DNA from: Pelagomonas calceolata
Lineage: Eukaryota > Sar > Pelagophyceae > Pelagomonadales > Pelagomonadaceae
Direction of reading: 5' to 3'
DNA: 64,000 bases
Assembly: GCA_918797485.1 (NCBI GenBank)
Contig: CAKKNE010000002.1
Coordinates: forward strand, 4,058,501-4,122,500
A program made the translations under genes and the position numbers. Shown piece after piece: positions 54,101-61,765 of this stretch (position 1 is the stretch's first letter; every line of letters starts with the position of its first letter). The notes below the pieces were generated by a model. It ran no database searches. It worked only from the letters and a program-made list of their open reading frames with translations, and was not told the DNA's origin.

Positions 54101-56154
54101 GGCAGCGTCGCCTCCGCTTTTATAAGGTCGCGCCCGTCCAGCAGGCCCGTCTCGCGCATCTCGAGCGTCGCCTCCTCGAAGCGGAACAGGATCATCAGCA
54201 GGCCGTAGTTCACGAACACGAACGCCGCGACGGCCGCGACGTTGCCGGCGTCGGTGAGCATCGCGCAGTAGCGCTCCGCCGCCGCCGTCCATTTGCCGAG
54301 CTCGCTCCGGTACTCGAGGACGTACGGTAGATATTGGCGGGTCATGTTCTGCGCGCGCTCCATTTCGACGGCGAGGACTTGCGCGGCGTCGGTCAGGCGC
54401 GAGACGTCTTGCGCGACGTCGACGCCGAGGCCCGTCGCGTTCAGGGCCGCGTCCAGGGTACTGGCGGCGCTCGCGACGCCCGCGACCGCATCGTACTGGG
54501 CGACTTGGGCGCACGACGCGTTGGTGAGGCGGTCGAAGCTACTTGTACACGAAGCATTGTAGTAAGACGCCACGATTGCGTCAACGTCGTCCAGGTCGTC
54601 CTCGAGGTTCCCGAGCCGCTTCTCAACAGTGATCGCCACGAGCCACGTCAGATACGCGAGCGCGGCGATGACTGTCACCGCTACCAACCACGCGGCGGCT
54701 ACCGCGGCGATGAGCCGCGCGGCCGGGTGGTAGCTCCGGTCGCGGACGCGGTCCTCCCAGGCCGTCTCCGCGCCCTCGGGCAGGTGCAGGCGGTCGAGGC
54801 GCGGCTCGTCGCGCGCGTCCCCCTGGGCCTTGAAGAGCGCCCCGCACAGCGAATTCGTGCAGCACTCAAACGCGAGCCGCCGCGAGTAGAGCTGGACCCG
54901 GCGGGCGCCGCGCTTCGCGACCCTGAAGGACCTGTCGTCGTCCTCGGACGAGCCGCTCTGCCGGACAAAGTCCTCGTACGCGCCGTCGCCCTTCTCCAAG
55001 ATCGCCTGGGCGCGTCGCTGCAGGGGCCGCGGCCGCTTCGTCGGGTCGTGCGCGCGTTCGGCGAGGTCGTGGCCACCGAACGGGCCCGGACAGGCGCCCG
55101 GTGGGTGAATGAGCGCGGCGAGCAATGCGCGCTGCTCGGCCTCCTTGTAGAGGTGCGAAGGAGCCCAGGTCGGGTCGCGCAGCGTCCCGCGGAGCAGCGC
55201 GCGCCAGGCGTCCGCCCTCGGGCGCCAGGCGCGCGGGAGCGCGCCGGGCGCCTCGGCCTTCAGGTCCGCGAGGAGCGCCTCGTCGCGCGCCAGCGCTTTT
55301 TCGAGGACCGCACGCTCGACGGAATCCTTCTCCCGCGCCAGGCGGTCGCGCGTCGCCTCCACACGTTTCGCCTGCTCGGCCGCGTCGTGCGGCGCGAATG
55401 CCACAGCGATCACGAGGGCGTAAGCCAGGACCGCCACGAGCAGCGCGTCGCAGATCAAGATGATCGCGCAGCCGATGACATGAACAATACTCCGGGACTT
55501 CGCGGTCGCGTCGAGCGGGCGCTCGTGGTTCCAGTAGGTCAGGCGCGCGTCGCGCGCGACGGCGACGAAGAGACTCGCCGCCGCCGCGACGAGCCAGTGC
55601 CAGCGCCGCAATTGGCACCTGTTGCGCTGCCTTGATTTCACGGAGGCGTTGTTCGCGCCGCACACGGCCGCCATGAAAATGATTTCCAGTAGCATGTCCG
55701 CGTAGAAGTTGGAGGCCCAGCCGTCCCGGTCCACAAAAACCGCGTACAGAAGCTTGCCGAAGCTTGATTCGGGCTCGTGCTCGTATAATTTCTCGCGCTG
55801 CGCGCACTCCCAGCGGTACATGCTGTCATCACATTTCTTCAAAGGAGCGAGCAGGAGCACGTAGACGCCCCGCAGCACGAGCCGGAAGATCACGATCGCC
55901 GGAAAGTATTGCGAGAGGTGCGAGTTCCGCAGCAGTTGCCAGCAGTTCAGTAAGTACCGCTCGAGATACGCCGTGGCCTCGTCGATCGCGCGCGGGACGG
56001 ACCACCGTCTGTGCTTCGCCTGCCGGTCGGGCGGCTTTTCGTGGCGCGCGACGCAGGCGCCTTCTACAGCAGCTACATGACGCGCCACCGGCGACTCCAC
56101 GTCTTGGTGCGCCCTTGCCTCCTTCTTCGTGCGCGCCCGGCCCCCTCCGAACAT
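51109..56154 (-). CDS. Large multi-pass membrane protein with EF-hand, RhoGAP-like and SH3 domains
   Basis: From MFGGGRARTKKEA (56154) the product is 1681 residues; the frame extends to 56340 but that leader is less likely. Roughly nine hydrophobic segments lie between about 85 and 830 (e.g. FPAIVIFRLVLRGVYVLLL, VIGCAIILICDALLVAVLA, AALAYLTWLVAI, GGAIVPLLVLWLFNMLLF). An EF-hand follows (LLDKDQDGLVSVDDL, about 1090), with Asp-rich linkers. A RhoGAP-like block has LPPFHREVLTRLAKHL ... LAAATAPLIFG (about 1470-1510), then a Pro-rich region and a C-terminal SH3 (VRAFVAHSPNELSVNEGDVV ... GYVPHKFV). A membrane-anchored regulator of Rho GTPases responding to Ca2+ is inferred. Confidence 0.75.
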   Translation of the reverse strand: MFGGGRARTKKEARAHQDVESPVARHVAAVEGACVARHEKPPDRQAKHRRWSVPRAIDEATAYLERYLLNCWQLLRNSHLSQYFPAIVIFRLVLRGVYVLLLAPLKKCDDSMYRWECAQREKLYEHEPESSFGKLLYAVFVDRDGWASNFYADMLLEIIFMAAVCGANNASVKSRQRNRCQLRRWHWLVAAAASLFVAVARDARLTYWNHERPLDATAKSRSIVHVIGCAIILICDALLVAVLAYALVIAVAFAPHDAAEQAKRVEATRDRLAREKDSVERAVLEKALARDEALLADLKAEAPGALPRAWRPRADAWRALLRGTLRDPTWAPSHLYKEAEQRALLAALIHPPGACPGPFGGHDLAERAHDPTKRPRPLQRRAQAILEKGDGAYEDFVRQSGSSEDDDRSFRVAKRGARRVQLYSRRLAFECCTNSLCGALFKAQGDARDEPRLDRLHLPEGAETAWEDRVRDRSYHPAARLIAAVAAAWLVAVTVIAALAYLTWLVAITVEKRLGNLEDDLDDVDAIVASYYNASCTSSFDRLTNASCAQVAQYDAVAGVASAASTLDAALNATGLGVDVAQDVSRLTDAAQVLAVEMERAQNMTRQYLPYVLEYRSELGKWTAAAERYCAMLTDAGNVAAVAAFVFVNYGLLMILFRFEEATLEMRETGLLDGRDLIKAEATLPRTLGDRLWRGFITPAAPYAIRFMGVVVAHALVVSAICFLGAGLVVFAWNAWEAQEAARRYVVELLGGAIVPLLVLWLFNMLLFVFLNKFISDGTYVHHRNCFDLWDFVLGMWDLIVGPVAGPLRVLVLYLIATINVFRVDVSLFTGNIGWLDPGYNTFASTVMLSERHNNPVMCAASRLILSAVEDAYARRVRPAHCLAFAAPAPSRALACRLQSDELARILDDVLLGGRVPSSLKRGELADAWRALHLIYVLTLHPSLEPYNVAAWRARPISGSLWRRAYPRLKARKEHEATKLRRKVREAVADHELRGAPMRAAFLGHVDELEEILEMEATAPSPVAEPHASSKKGAWRHAAERALKHRRPASPTSEKAVALDADAIQDPEHLVDVALPFQLGHLRTAFRLLDKDQDGLVSVDDLRFHYQSQGCEISSEEALGLVDAISCARKGYYALVDDDLREVAVAPGFDLPEFVAFCVWRLASEEPAACASSICSGLGLDAETRRALSETLFVRMKGFDERVADVSAQVASTLSFHQFWEHVVKRTKLHKGPFGARRRTARLQFELLAQGARGAALSTGIEGAISSGCGAAFASHATPGADGASFARVSAFFGATCCRVGAEDDDDAFEQGGDGPPDEHVEVDVDDDDDDLPPWTAGDAEVMRGALDALDGDERALCAPGLWMRHGDEARSAAVRVVLEAKPAIAAAIDAGDPHAVIDAVAALLRERAPLATLGRRQAFIRAATEPSPSRGVAGQRHHLCILLGELPPFHREVLTRLAKHLGKIVRRRRLNGASWRGLAAATAPLIFGHGVAADADEALWATVACARLLRTVNAAAGGPKSPTPSPPTSPASTAAASPVSPSPSPRKPSPVAIATPRSIELSPSEPAATPRPAPEPPATPQRSPEPVATPPKPKAAPIAPPEPAPAPATVTPSRGERRCVVVRAFVAHSPNELSVNEGDVVLVPAADLAKFGSLVYARKTDGSDREGYVPHKFVREGSRR

Positions 56155-56398
56155 GATGATTGCTAGCTTTTGCCGGCAGTGGCAGGAGCCAGGGAATACC
56201 TTGGTTGCTTGAAAGCTAGCTAGCTGCCCGTGGTGCGCATTGTGCACTTTGTGGGTCTTTACGGGCTGCTTGGGGCAGCGTTTTGGCACAGCGCCTTGAG
56301 ACCCAATCACAAACCTAGTATGTCTCACACTAACCCACAAAACTGGCCGCGCGGCGTCCAGTGCGCGCCCTTGAGGCTAGGCTAGGCTATCTATAATA

Positions 56399-56923
56399 TT
56401 ACCTCGCTATCCGCAGCGCCTCGTCGTCGCCCCGCGGCGTCCAGTAGACGCCCGCGCGGCACGCCTCCTCGGCCGAGAACTGGCGTCGTTCTTCCCGCCG
56501 CCGCGCCGCGTGCACGATACAAAAGCCGCCGAAGAGAATGGTGAGGAGCACGACGCCGCCAAGGACCCAGAGCGCCGCCGTGGCGAACGTGTCGGCGTCG
56601 GTCGGTGCCGCGTCGTCGTCGCCGTCGTCGTCCGAGCAGCGGCTCGCGGCTGCGAGCCCCGCCCGGGCCTCGGTCGTGTTCGTGGCGTTGCAAAAGCGCT
56701 CGAGGTCCGCGCCACAGGTCGCTCGCGCGACGGCCTCGGTGCAGTTCCAGGCCGTCGGCGCGGCGGACGGCAGCGGACTCGGAACGGCCGTCGGCTGGCG
56801 CGTCGGCTGGTGCGTCGGTCGCGGCGTCGGCTGGCGCGTCGGTCGCGGCGTCGGCTGGCGCGTCGGCCGCGGTGTGGGGCTGCCCCATACGGCCACCAGC
56901 AAGAGCCAGCCCCACGCATGCAT
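56399..56923 (-). CDS. Single-pass membrane protein with PTxxPT repeats
   Basis: From MHAWGWLLLVAVWGSP (56923) the product is 174 residues with a signal peptide. A Pro-Thr-Arg repeat (PTRQPTPRPT units, residues 16-45) follows, encoded by 24-bp tandem repeats at about 56790-56875. A short Cys-containing ectodomain (WNCTEAVARATCGADLERFCNATN) carries N-glycosylation sites. A transmembrane helix (ALWVLGGVVLLTILFGGFCIV, about 108-128) and a basic cytoplasmic tail end it. PTxxPT runs are typical of stramenopile cell-surface proteins. Confidence 0.7.
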   Translation of the reverse strand: MHAWGWLLLVAVWGSPTPRPTRQPTPRPTRQPTPRPTHQPTRQPTAVPSPLPSAAPTAWNCTEAVARATCGADLERFCNATNTTEARAGLAAASRCSDDDGDDDAAPTDADTFATAALWVLGGVVLLTILFGGFCIVHAARRREERRQFSAEEACRAGVYWTPRGDDEALRIAR

Positions 56924-57017
56924 CCAGCATTCAGCGGGCGACGTTCTGGACCATGGCTTCGCTGCGTAGCCGTTGTCTAGGCTGCTGGTATGCAGCGCTC
57001 TGATTGATTTTTTGCAA

Positions 57018-57039
57018 TCTAGTGTGTTACTACGCTGGC
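57018..57039. promoter_or_regulatory. Promoter palindrome copy 15, degenerate (intergenic 56924-57226)
   Basis: TCTAGTGTGTTAC then TACGCTGGC, 95 bp from the PTxxPT gene and about 188 bp from the ATG at 57227. Bases 57045-57234 also stay open in another plus frame with a hydrophobic stretch (AWALIGLIVGIPFCAQL) but no ATG. Confidence 0.5.
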
Positions 57040-57226
57040 ACAGCATCATCGGCGCCGCACTGGGGCAGCCCAGAACGACCCGCAGCGCTCGTAAAAACGG
57101 CGGCCGTCCCTCCCTGGGCCTGGGCCCTGATTGGGCTCATTGTGGGCATCCCATTTTGTGCCCAGCTCAATTGTTACATCGAGAAGAAGCGCGAGGAATG
57201 CGCGAAAAGAGATGAGGTAGACGCAA

Positions 57227-57610
57227 ATGTGTGATGATGCCTCCGATGGCGTCTGCGCCACGGGCTCGTTCCTGCTCGGCGGCTTTTCCGGCGGCATGGG
57301 CGGCTTTGTTGGAATGCTCCTTGGGGCGCCGGTGTTCGGCGTCTTCGGCGGCGTGACGCTCGGCGTCCTCGCGGGCGCCTACCCGAACGGCCCGCCGCGC
57401 GCCGTCCTCGCGACCGTCGTCGCGGCCGCGGCGCCGGCGGCCTACGCGAGCTGCGCAATCGTAAGGACGCGCGACGCCGGCGTGCTGTTCGCCTGCGCAG
57501 TATTTACATCCGGTGCGGCGAGCCTGGCCCTCTTCGCGAGCGGGGCCCTCGCGGCGCATCGGAGGCGGCTCGAGGTCGAGGAGGAGCTCCTCAAGGAGAC
57601 GTCGGTATGA
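57227..57610 (+). CDS. Small Gly/Ala-rich membrane protein
   Basis: A 127-residue ORF starting MCDDASDGVCATGSF. Three hydrophobic segments are visible: a Gly-rich one (GGFSGGMGGFVGMLLGAPVFGVFGGVTLGVLAGAY), AVLATVVAAAAPAAYASC, and VLFACAVFTSGAASLALFASGAL, then a charged tail RRRLEVEEELLKE. An upstream open frame ending at 57234 encodes another hydrophobic piece and overlaps it, so an unseen splice may join them. No family recognised. Confidence 0.5.
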   Translation: MCDDASDGVCATGSFLLGGFSGGMGGFVGMLLGAPVFGVFGGVTLGVLAGAYPNGPPRAVLATVVAAAAPAAYASCAIVRTRDAGVLFACAVFTSGAASLALFASGALAAHRRRLEVEEELLKETSV

Positions 57611-57764
57611 TACGTCTGCTCGATGGCGTGGATGCTGGCGCCCGTCTCACGACTCGGGCGCCGTCGACGACTGGAACGCGGCGTGCGGTCACTCAGATGA
57701 CCCGCTGGTGGCTAGGCGGCCTAGCTCTAAGCAAAGCAACAGGAACTAGGAATCTCAACCTTAC

Positions 57765-59210
57765 TCATGACTGCGTCGACCGCTGCTCGCGGACCGTCCC
57801 GCGCGTCCGTCTTTTTCGACGCACGGTCTTCCGCTTCCGCTTGACAGAGTCCTCGGGCCACTCCGCGTCGAGCTCATCCAAGAACCCCGCCACATCCGAC
57901 GACACCTTGCAGACGGCGCTCCGTGTCGCGTACTCCTCGACCTCCTCGATCGACGGCCAGGAGACGTTTATCGCGTTCACTTTCTCGGCCTTGTCCCTTA
58001 TTCTTCGCAGTAGTCTTTCTTCGGACTCCTGCTTGCGTTGACGAGCCATGCCTTCTTCTTCTCGTCGTCTTCTGTGTTCAATCCTGACAATCTTGTGGAA
58101 GCAAGTCAGAAATTCCGCGCCGTCGACGAGGCCGTCGCCGTGGCGATCTAACACACCCATCAACGCAGCTAACTCCGCCGGTGTGAGCGTGATCCGTAAA
58201 CAGACTTTCAGGAAGTGTTTGAGAGTGGTAGCGTCCATGTTCGACCCCTTCTTGAAGGGGTTTAAGTCTGGTGCGGCCGCGCCTCTCAGAGCCCCTCGCG
58301 CGATCTTTGCCAACTTGCCCAACGCAGACGCCTCGTCGTCCTCCGTGTAGTCCTCCAACAAAGCCTCTTCGTCCCTCGCGAAGAACCTTTCATGGATCGC
58401 CTCCTCGACGTCCCGTTGCCGTCGTTGCCGCTGCTCCCGCGATCGCCGTTCCTCGTCGAAGCGCGCTGATCTTAATTCAGCACTCAACCGGAAGAACCTC
58501 GAAGCAAATTCCCCACCATCAACTAACCCGTCTTCATTGGCGAAGAAGGCCATGACCGCCGCGAGTTCCGACGGGTCGAGTTGCACGTTGAAAACCACGC
58601 GTAATTGCTGCCAGAAGGATGAGGGAGTCAGGGGCCCGCCCTCCGAGAAAGGAGTTAGTGCAGGACCTTTGGGTGGCGGCGCCCAGGCACCAGCCGCGGC
58701 CTCCAACTTCCGCAGACCCCGGTCGCGGTCCTCATCACTCCACGTCGCAGCTACAGCGACCTGCGCCTGCTTCCGATGTTTAGCAACAACGGCAGCTTCC
58801 CGTTCCAACTTCCGCTCCAGGAAGTAGGAGTTGTCCTCCCTTGCCAATCGTTCCCGTTTCGTCTTCTCTTCCGTTTTCACGTCAGACAGGTGTTTGGCGA
58901 ACTCCTTCGCAGCGACGGTCCCGTCGCCGTCGTTGTCGAAGGCGCAGAACAACATGCCGAGCTCCTTCGCATTCAGCTTCACGTTCAGAGAACGCATCTG
59001 CTTGGCGAAAGCCTTCGGGTCCAAGTCGGCGCCCGTCGCGAGCTGCCTGAGCTCCTTCTGGTCAATCACAAAAGCGCCCCGGGCGAGTTTTCTCCTCGTC
59101 AAAGCCCATCGCGGCGAGTCGAGCATGGCGCGCCTTTCGTTTATGTTGGGCAGGATGAGACTCCCTCTTGTGGACAGCGCCGACGCGTCGTCGAGGTGGT
59201 GGTAGGACAT
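57765..59210 (-). CDS. EF-hand repeat protein
   Basis: A 481-residue protein. EF-hands are visible at about 85-105 (LFCAFDNDGDGTVAAKEF, canonical), about 215-235 (AFFANEDGLVDGGEF, loop short of acidic residues) and about 340-360 (GVLDRHGDGLVDGAEF). Charged coiled coils separate them, and a basic C-terminus (KRKRKTVRRKRRTRG) may bind nucleic acid or acidic lipids. The domain layout is like that of the 1176-residue EF-hand protein at 32364, so a shared cytoskeletal or ciliary role is possible. Start MSYHHLDD. Confidence 0.78.
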   Translation of the reverse strand: MSYHHLDDASALSTRGSLILPNINERRAMLDSPRWALTRRKLARGAFVIDQKELRQLATGADLDPKAFAKQMRSLNVKLNAKELGMLFCAFDNDGDGTVAAKEFAKHLSDVKTEEKTKRERLAREDNSYFLERKLEREAAVVAKHRKQAQVAVAATWSDEDRDRGLRKLEAAAGAWAPPPKGPALTPFSEGGPLTPSSFWQQLRVVFNVQLDPSELAAVMAFFANEDGLVDGGEFASRFFRLSAELRSARFDEERRSREQRQRRQRDVEEAIHERFFARDEEALLEDYTEDDEASALGKLAKIARGALRGAAAPDLNPFKKGSNMDATTLKHFLKVCLRITLTPAELAALMGVLDRHGDGLVDGAEFLTCFHKIVRIEHRRRREEEGMARQRKQESEERLLRRIRDKAEKVNAINVSWPSIEEVEEYATRSAVCKVSSDVAGFLDELDAEWPEDSVKRKRKTVRRKRRTRGTVREQRSTQS

Positions 59211-59411
59211 GCCTGCTGCGCGTTGTGTTGGGGCAGCCCCCTCGGTGGTTCTGGCGGTCTCTGCGCTTTCCTGGGGCGCCTTTTTGGCCCTGGTGTCTCT
59301 GGCGTCTCTGTGGCGCTGTCCCGGGTGTGACCGGGACGCTGGTTGACAACGGACGCGTCGGCGGCCTTCCTGACGCGCGGCGAGGACTGGTGGGGCGGTG
59401 GTGCTGGATTT

Positions 59412-59434
59412 GCTAGTGTCTTTGTGTCTTTAGC
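59412..59434. promoter_or_regulatory. Promoter palindrome copy 16 (intergenic 59211-59639)
   Basis: GCTAGTGTCTTTG then TGTCTTTAGC; the right arm has decayed. It lies 202 bp from the EF-hand gene and 206 bp from the W-motif gene. Nothing else seen in the gap. Confidence 0.5.
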
Positions 59435-59639
59435 TTTTCATCGATCTCCAGCCAAAAAAAACAGCGTGGTCTTGCCCACACGATTGCCGGTCACCGCCAC
59501 CAGGTTAGCAGGTAGGCAGTAGGAGCTCCGTTCCGGGAGCTGTCGCTTTCGCGCTGCCGGCGTCGGCCCTGCCGGCTGCATTGCCACTGTTGCACAACTC
59601 CCGCCTGCGGCGGTCGCGGGCGGTCCCGGCCCGGCAACC

Positions 59640-61112
59640 ATGGTGAAACATGCCGCATTCATGCGCCGGAAGGAGAAGAAGGTCGAGGCGCCCGCGCCGA
59701 GCGCGCCCGCCGCGCCGGCGCCGACCGCGCCCGCGCCGGCGCCCGCCGCGCCCGCGCCGCCGCCGCCGAAACCCAAGCCTAAGGCGTCCTGGGGCGCGCC
59801 GTCGCCCGCGCCGACCGCGTCAAAACCCAAGGCCTCGTGGGCCGCGCCGTCGCCGAAGCCGACGGCGTCGCCGGGCGCCGCCGCGCCCCGCAAGGCGTCC
59901 TGGGGCGCCGCCCTCGGCGGCGCGAACAAGCCGAAGCTCAGCTGGAGCCAGCTCGGCGGCGCGGCCAAAACCAAAGCCAAGGATATACGTATCGGCGACG
60001 CGCCGCCTCCCAAGGCCTCCTGGGGCAGCGCGCTCGGGAAAGAACGTACGAACTCCGAGGAGAGCCCGCGCAGCGTCGTCTCGAGCCCCGTCCAGGCGAA
60101 GGAGGCCACCTCCACGAAGCGAGGCTGGGGCGACGCGACTGGTAACCCTGTCAAGAGACAAAAGACGGAAGACCCGGAGAGCTGCGTGGTTTTAGCGTGC
60201 AAGTACGACACGCCGAACAGGAACAAGGACTGTCCCGACCACGTGCGGTTGGACGCGTTGCAGAAACTGTACCCTTCGTTTCGGGTCGTCGGGTGCTCGG
60301 AGTATCGCCCGGGGCCCAAGTCCTTAGATTCAAAGTCGGGCAAGGCCGACGACGTCATCATGGGCCAAGCTAACACAAAGGAGGACACGCACATCTCCGC
60401 GAATTTCAAGAAGACGCTACGGGAGATCTTGCGGGGGCGGAACCCGAAAGTGCTCATGTTGGACTACTTCTGGCTCCAGCCGGGCTACTACGAGGAGCGA
60501 TATGGGATGAATTTTTTATCATCAAAGGTGGATTCCGATGTGGGATCTAAGATAAGAGAACTGTTCATATCGCACCAGTGCCAGGTCATGCTGCTACCAT
60601 GCGACTCGCGGGGCGCGGTGCGGGAAATGTACAAGAACTCGTTTGATGACCGGCCGGACTGCGTCTGCATCGACTTCGTCGATGAAAGGGATGGCCTGAA
60701 GCACCATCCTCTCGTCAGGGCGACGCGGCATATCGATAGTGAATTGAAGGACCTCGCGAAGCGCGTCCAACACTCCAAAGGCAGGTGGCACGACATGCAG
60801 ATGTTAAGGTTACAAAATCCGGAGCCCTTCCTCGTGGCCTACCGGAAAGGTTTAGATTGGCGCGCGTATTTGGATGAAAGATGCATCCTGGGCGTCGCCG
60901 CGGAGCCGTCTCCCCTGGAGATCCGGCCGCCGCCGCCTCCAACGACAACAAAAAAGCGGCGGTCGCGGTCTACTACTCCGCCAGTGGTTGTTAGTGCTCC
61001 CGCGGACGTGTCCTCGGACGACGAGCCCGTCGGGTTGATCATAGCGAGGCAGGGCGGCGACGTGTCGTCGGACGACGAGCCCGTGGGGCTGTTGGTGCCG
61101 GCGAGCGCCTGA
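59640..61112 (+). CDS. Protein with repeated KASWG motifs and an unrecognised alpha/beta domain
   Basis: A 490-residue protein. Residues 15-165 are Pro/Ala/Lys-rich and carry tryptophan motifs (KASWGA, KASWAA, KASWGA, KLSWSQ, KASWGS, KRGWGD) about every 25 residues, similar in style to the GWGAVD repeats of the USP-like protein. Residues 180-400 look globular (VLMLDYFWLQPGYYEERYG, QVMLLPCDSRGA, PDCVCIDFVDERDGLKHHP), with acidic residues at strand ends as in alpha/beta enzymes. It ends in two DVSSDDEPVGL repeats. Function unknown. Confidence 0.65.
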   Translation: MVKHAAFMRRKEKKVEAPAPSAPAAPAPTAPAPAPAAPAPPPPKPKPKASWGAPSPAPTASKPKASWAAPSPKPTASPGAAAPRKASWGAALGGANKPKLSWSQLGGAAKTKAKDIRIGDAPPPKASWGSALGKERTNSEESPRSVVSSPVQAKEATSTKRGWGDATGNPVKRQKTEDPESCVVLACKYDTPNRNKDCPDHVRLDALQKLYPSFRVVGCSEYRPGPKSLDSKSGKADDVIMGQANTKEDTHISANFKKTLREILRGRNPKVLMLDYFWLQPGYYEERYGMNFLSSKVDSDVGSKIRELFISHQCQVMLLPCDSRGAVREMYKNSFDDRPDCVCIDFVDERDGLKHHPLVRATRHIDSELKDLAKRVQHSKGRWHDMQMLRLQNPEPFLVAYRKGLDWRAYLDERCILGVAAEPSPLEIRPPPPPTTTKKRRSRSTTPPVVVSAPADVSSDDEPVGLIIARQGGDVSSDDEPVGLLVPASA

Positions 61113-61340
61113 TGATTTTTCTCTTAAGTTATAGTTACTCCGTTTACCTTCGTTGTTTTAAGGACCAATGAGGTGGGGATGGGCCGATGGAACAAAAAAG
61201 GAGCACCGGGCTCTTTTCGCGTCCATCGGGCCCCACACACCCACTCGCGCTGCACCGAGCGCGTACCCTCTGTCCTACGGCCCCGGCAACCCCGCCGGGC
61301 AGCCCCTGATCACCGCATCACAAGCACGAGCGCAGCTAAA

Positions 61341-61607
61341 ATGTTTGGGTGGCTCAAGGGAAGCGGCAAGACGCCGGCTGCCCGCCGGCAAGAGCTCCGC
61401 GACGCGGCCAAGCTCCCGAAGGGCACGACGACAGAGGCCAGGTCGCCCGTCAAGCGGCGCAACACGGCCCCGGCGTTCTCGCGCGAACAATGCCGCCGCG
61501 ACCGCGCGATGATGTCCTCGTCGTTCCGCCGGCGCATGACCTGGCAGCAGTCTTTGTGCGTGGCGCCCGTCATCCAGCTTCCAGCTTCGGAGCGCCTGGC
61601 GAAGTAG
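61341..61607 (+). CDS. Small basic hypothetical protein
   Basis: An 88-residue ORF starting MFGWLKGSGKTPAARRQ, Arg-rich, ending QLPASERLAK. The frame is open further upstream (to 61173), but the ATG at 61341 has an AAAATG context and starts the protein-like part. It lies 228 bp after the W-motif gene on the same strand without a promoter palindrome. No family recognised. Confidence 0.45.
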   Translation: MFGWLKGSGKTPAARRQELRDAAKLPKGTTTEARSPVKRRNTAPAFSREQCRRDRAMMSSSFRRRMTWQQSLCVAPVIQLPASERLAK

Positions 61608-61765
61608 GCCCCTCTTCCCCCGTCCGCACCTTAACTTTATGTCTCCTCTCTATCGCGCGCGCGCCGACTCGAGCGCGCCCTCACTGGGCCATGGTCGAGG
61701 TCCGCGGTTCGGAAGGCCGGCTAGCCGTGCCGACAAAACTAAACGTGATACTACTATGTACATTA

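Noticed and set aside
57004-57234. Plus frame with hydrophobic AWALIGLIVGIPF segment
   Set aside because: No ATG, and no clear splice sites to join it to the ORF at 57227; noted there as a possible exon only.
57615-57700. CTCGATGGCGTGGATG segment resembling introner sequence
   Set aside because: Only about 15 bases match and no terminal repeats or duplication are visible.
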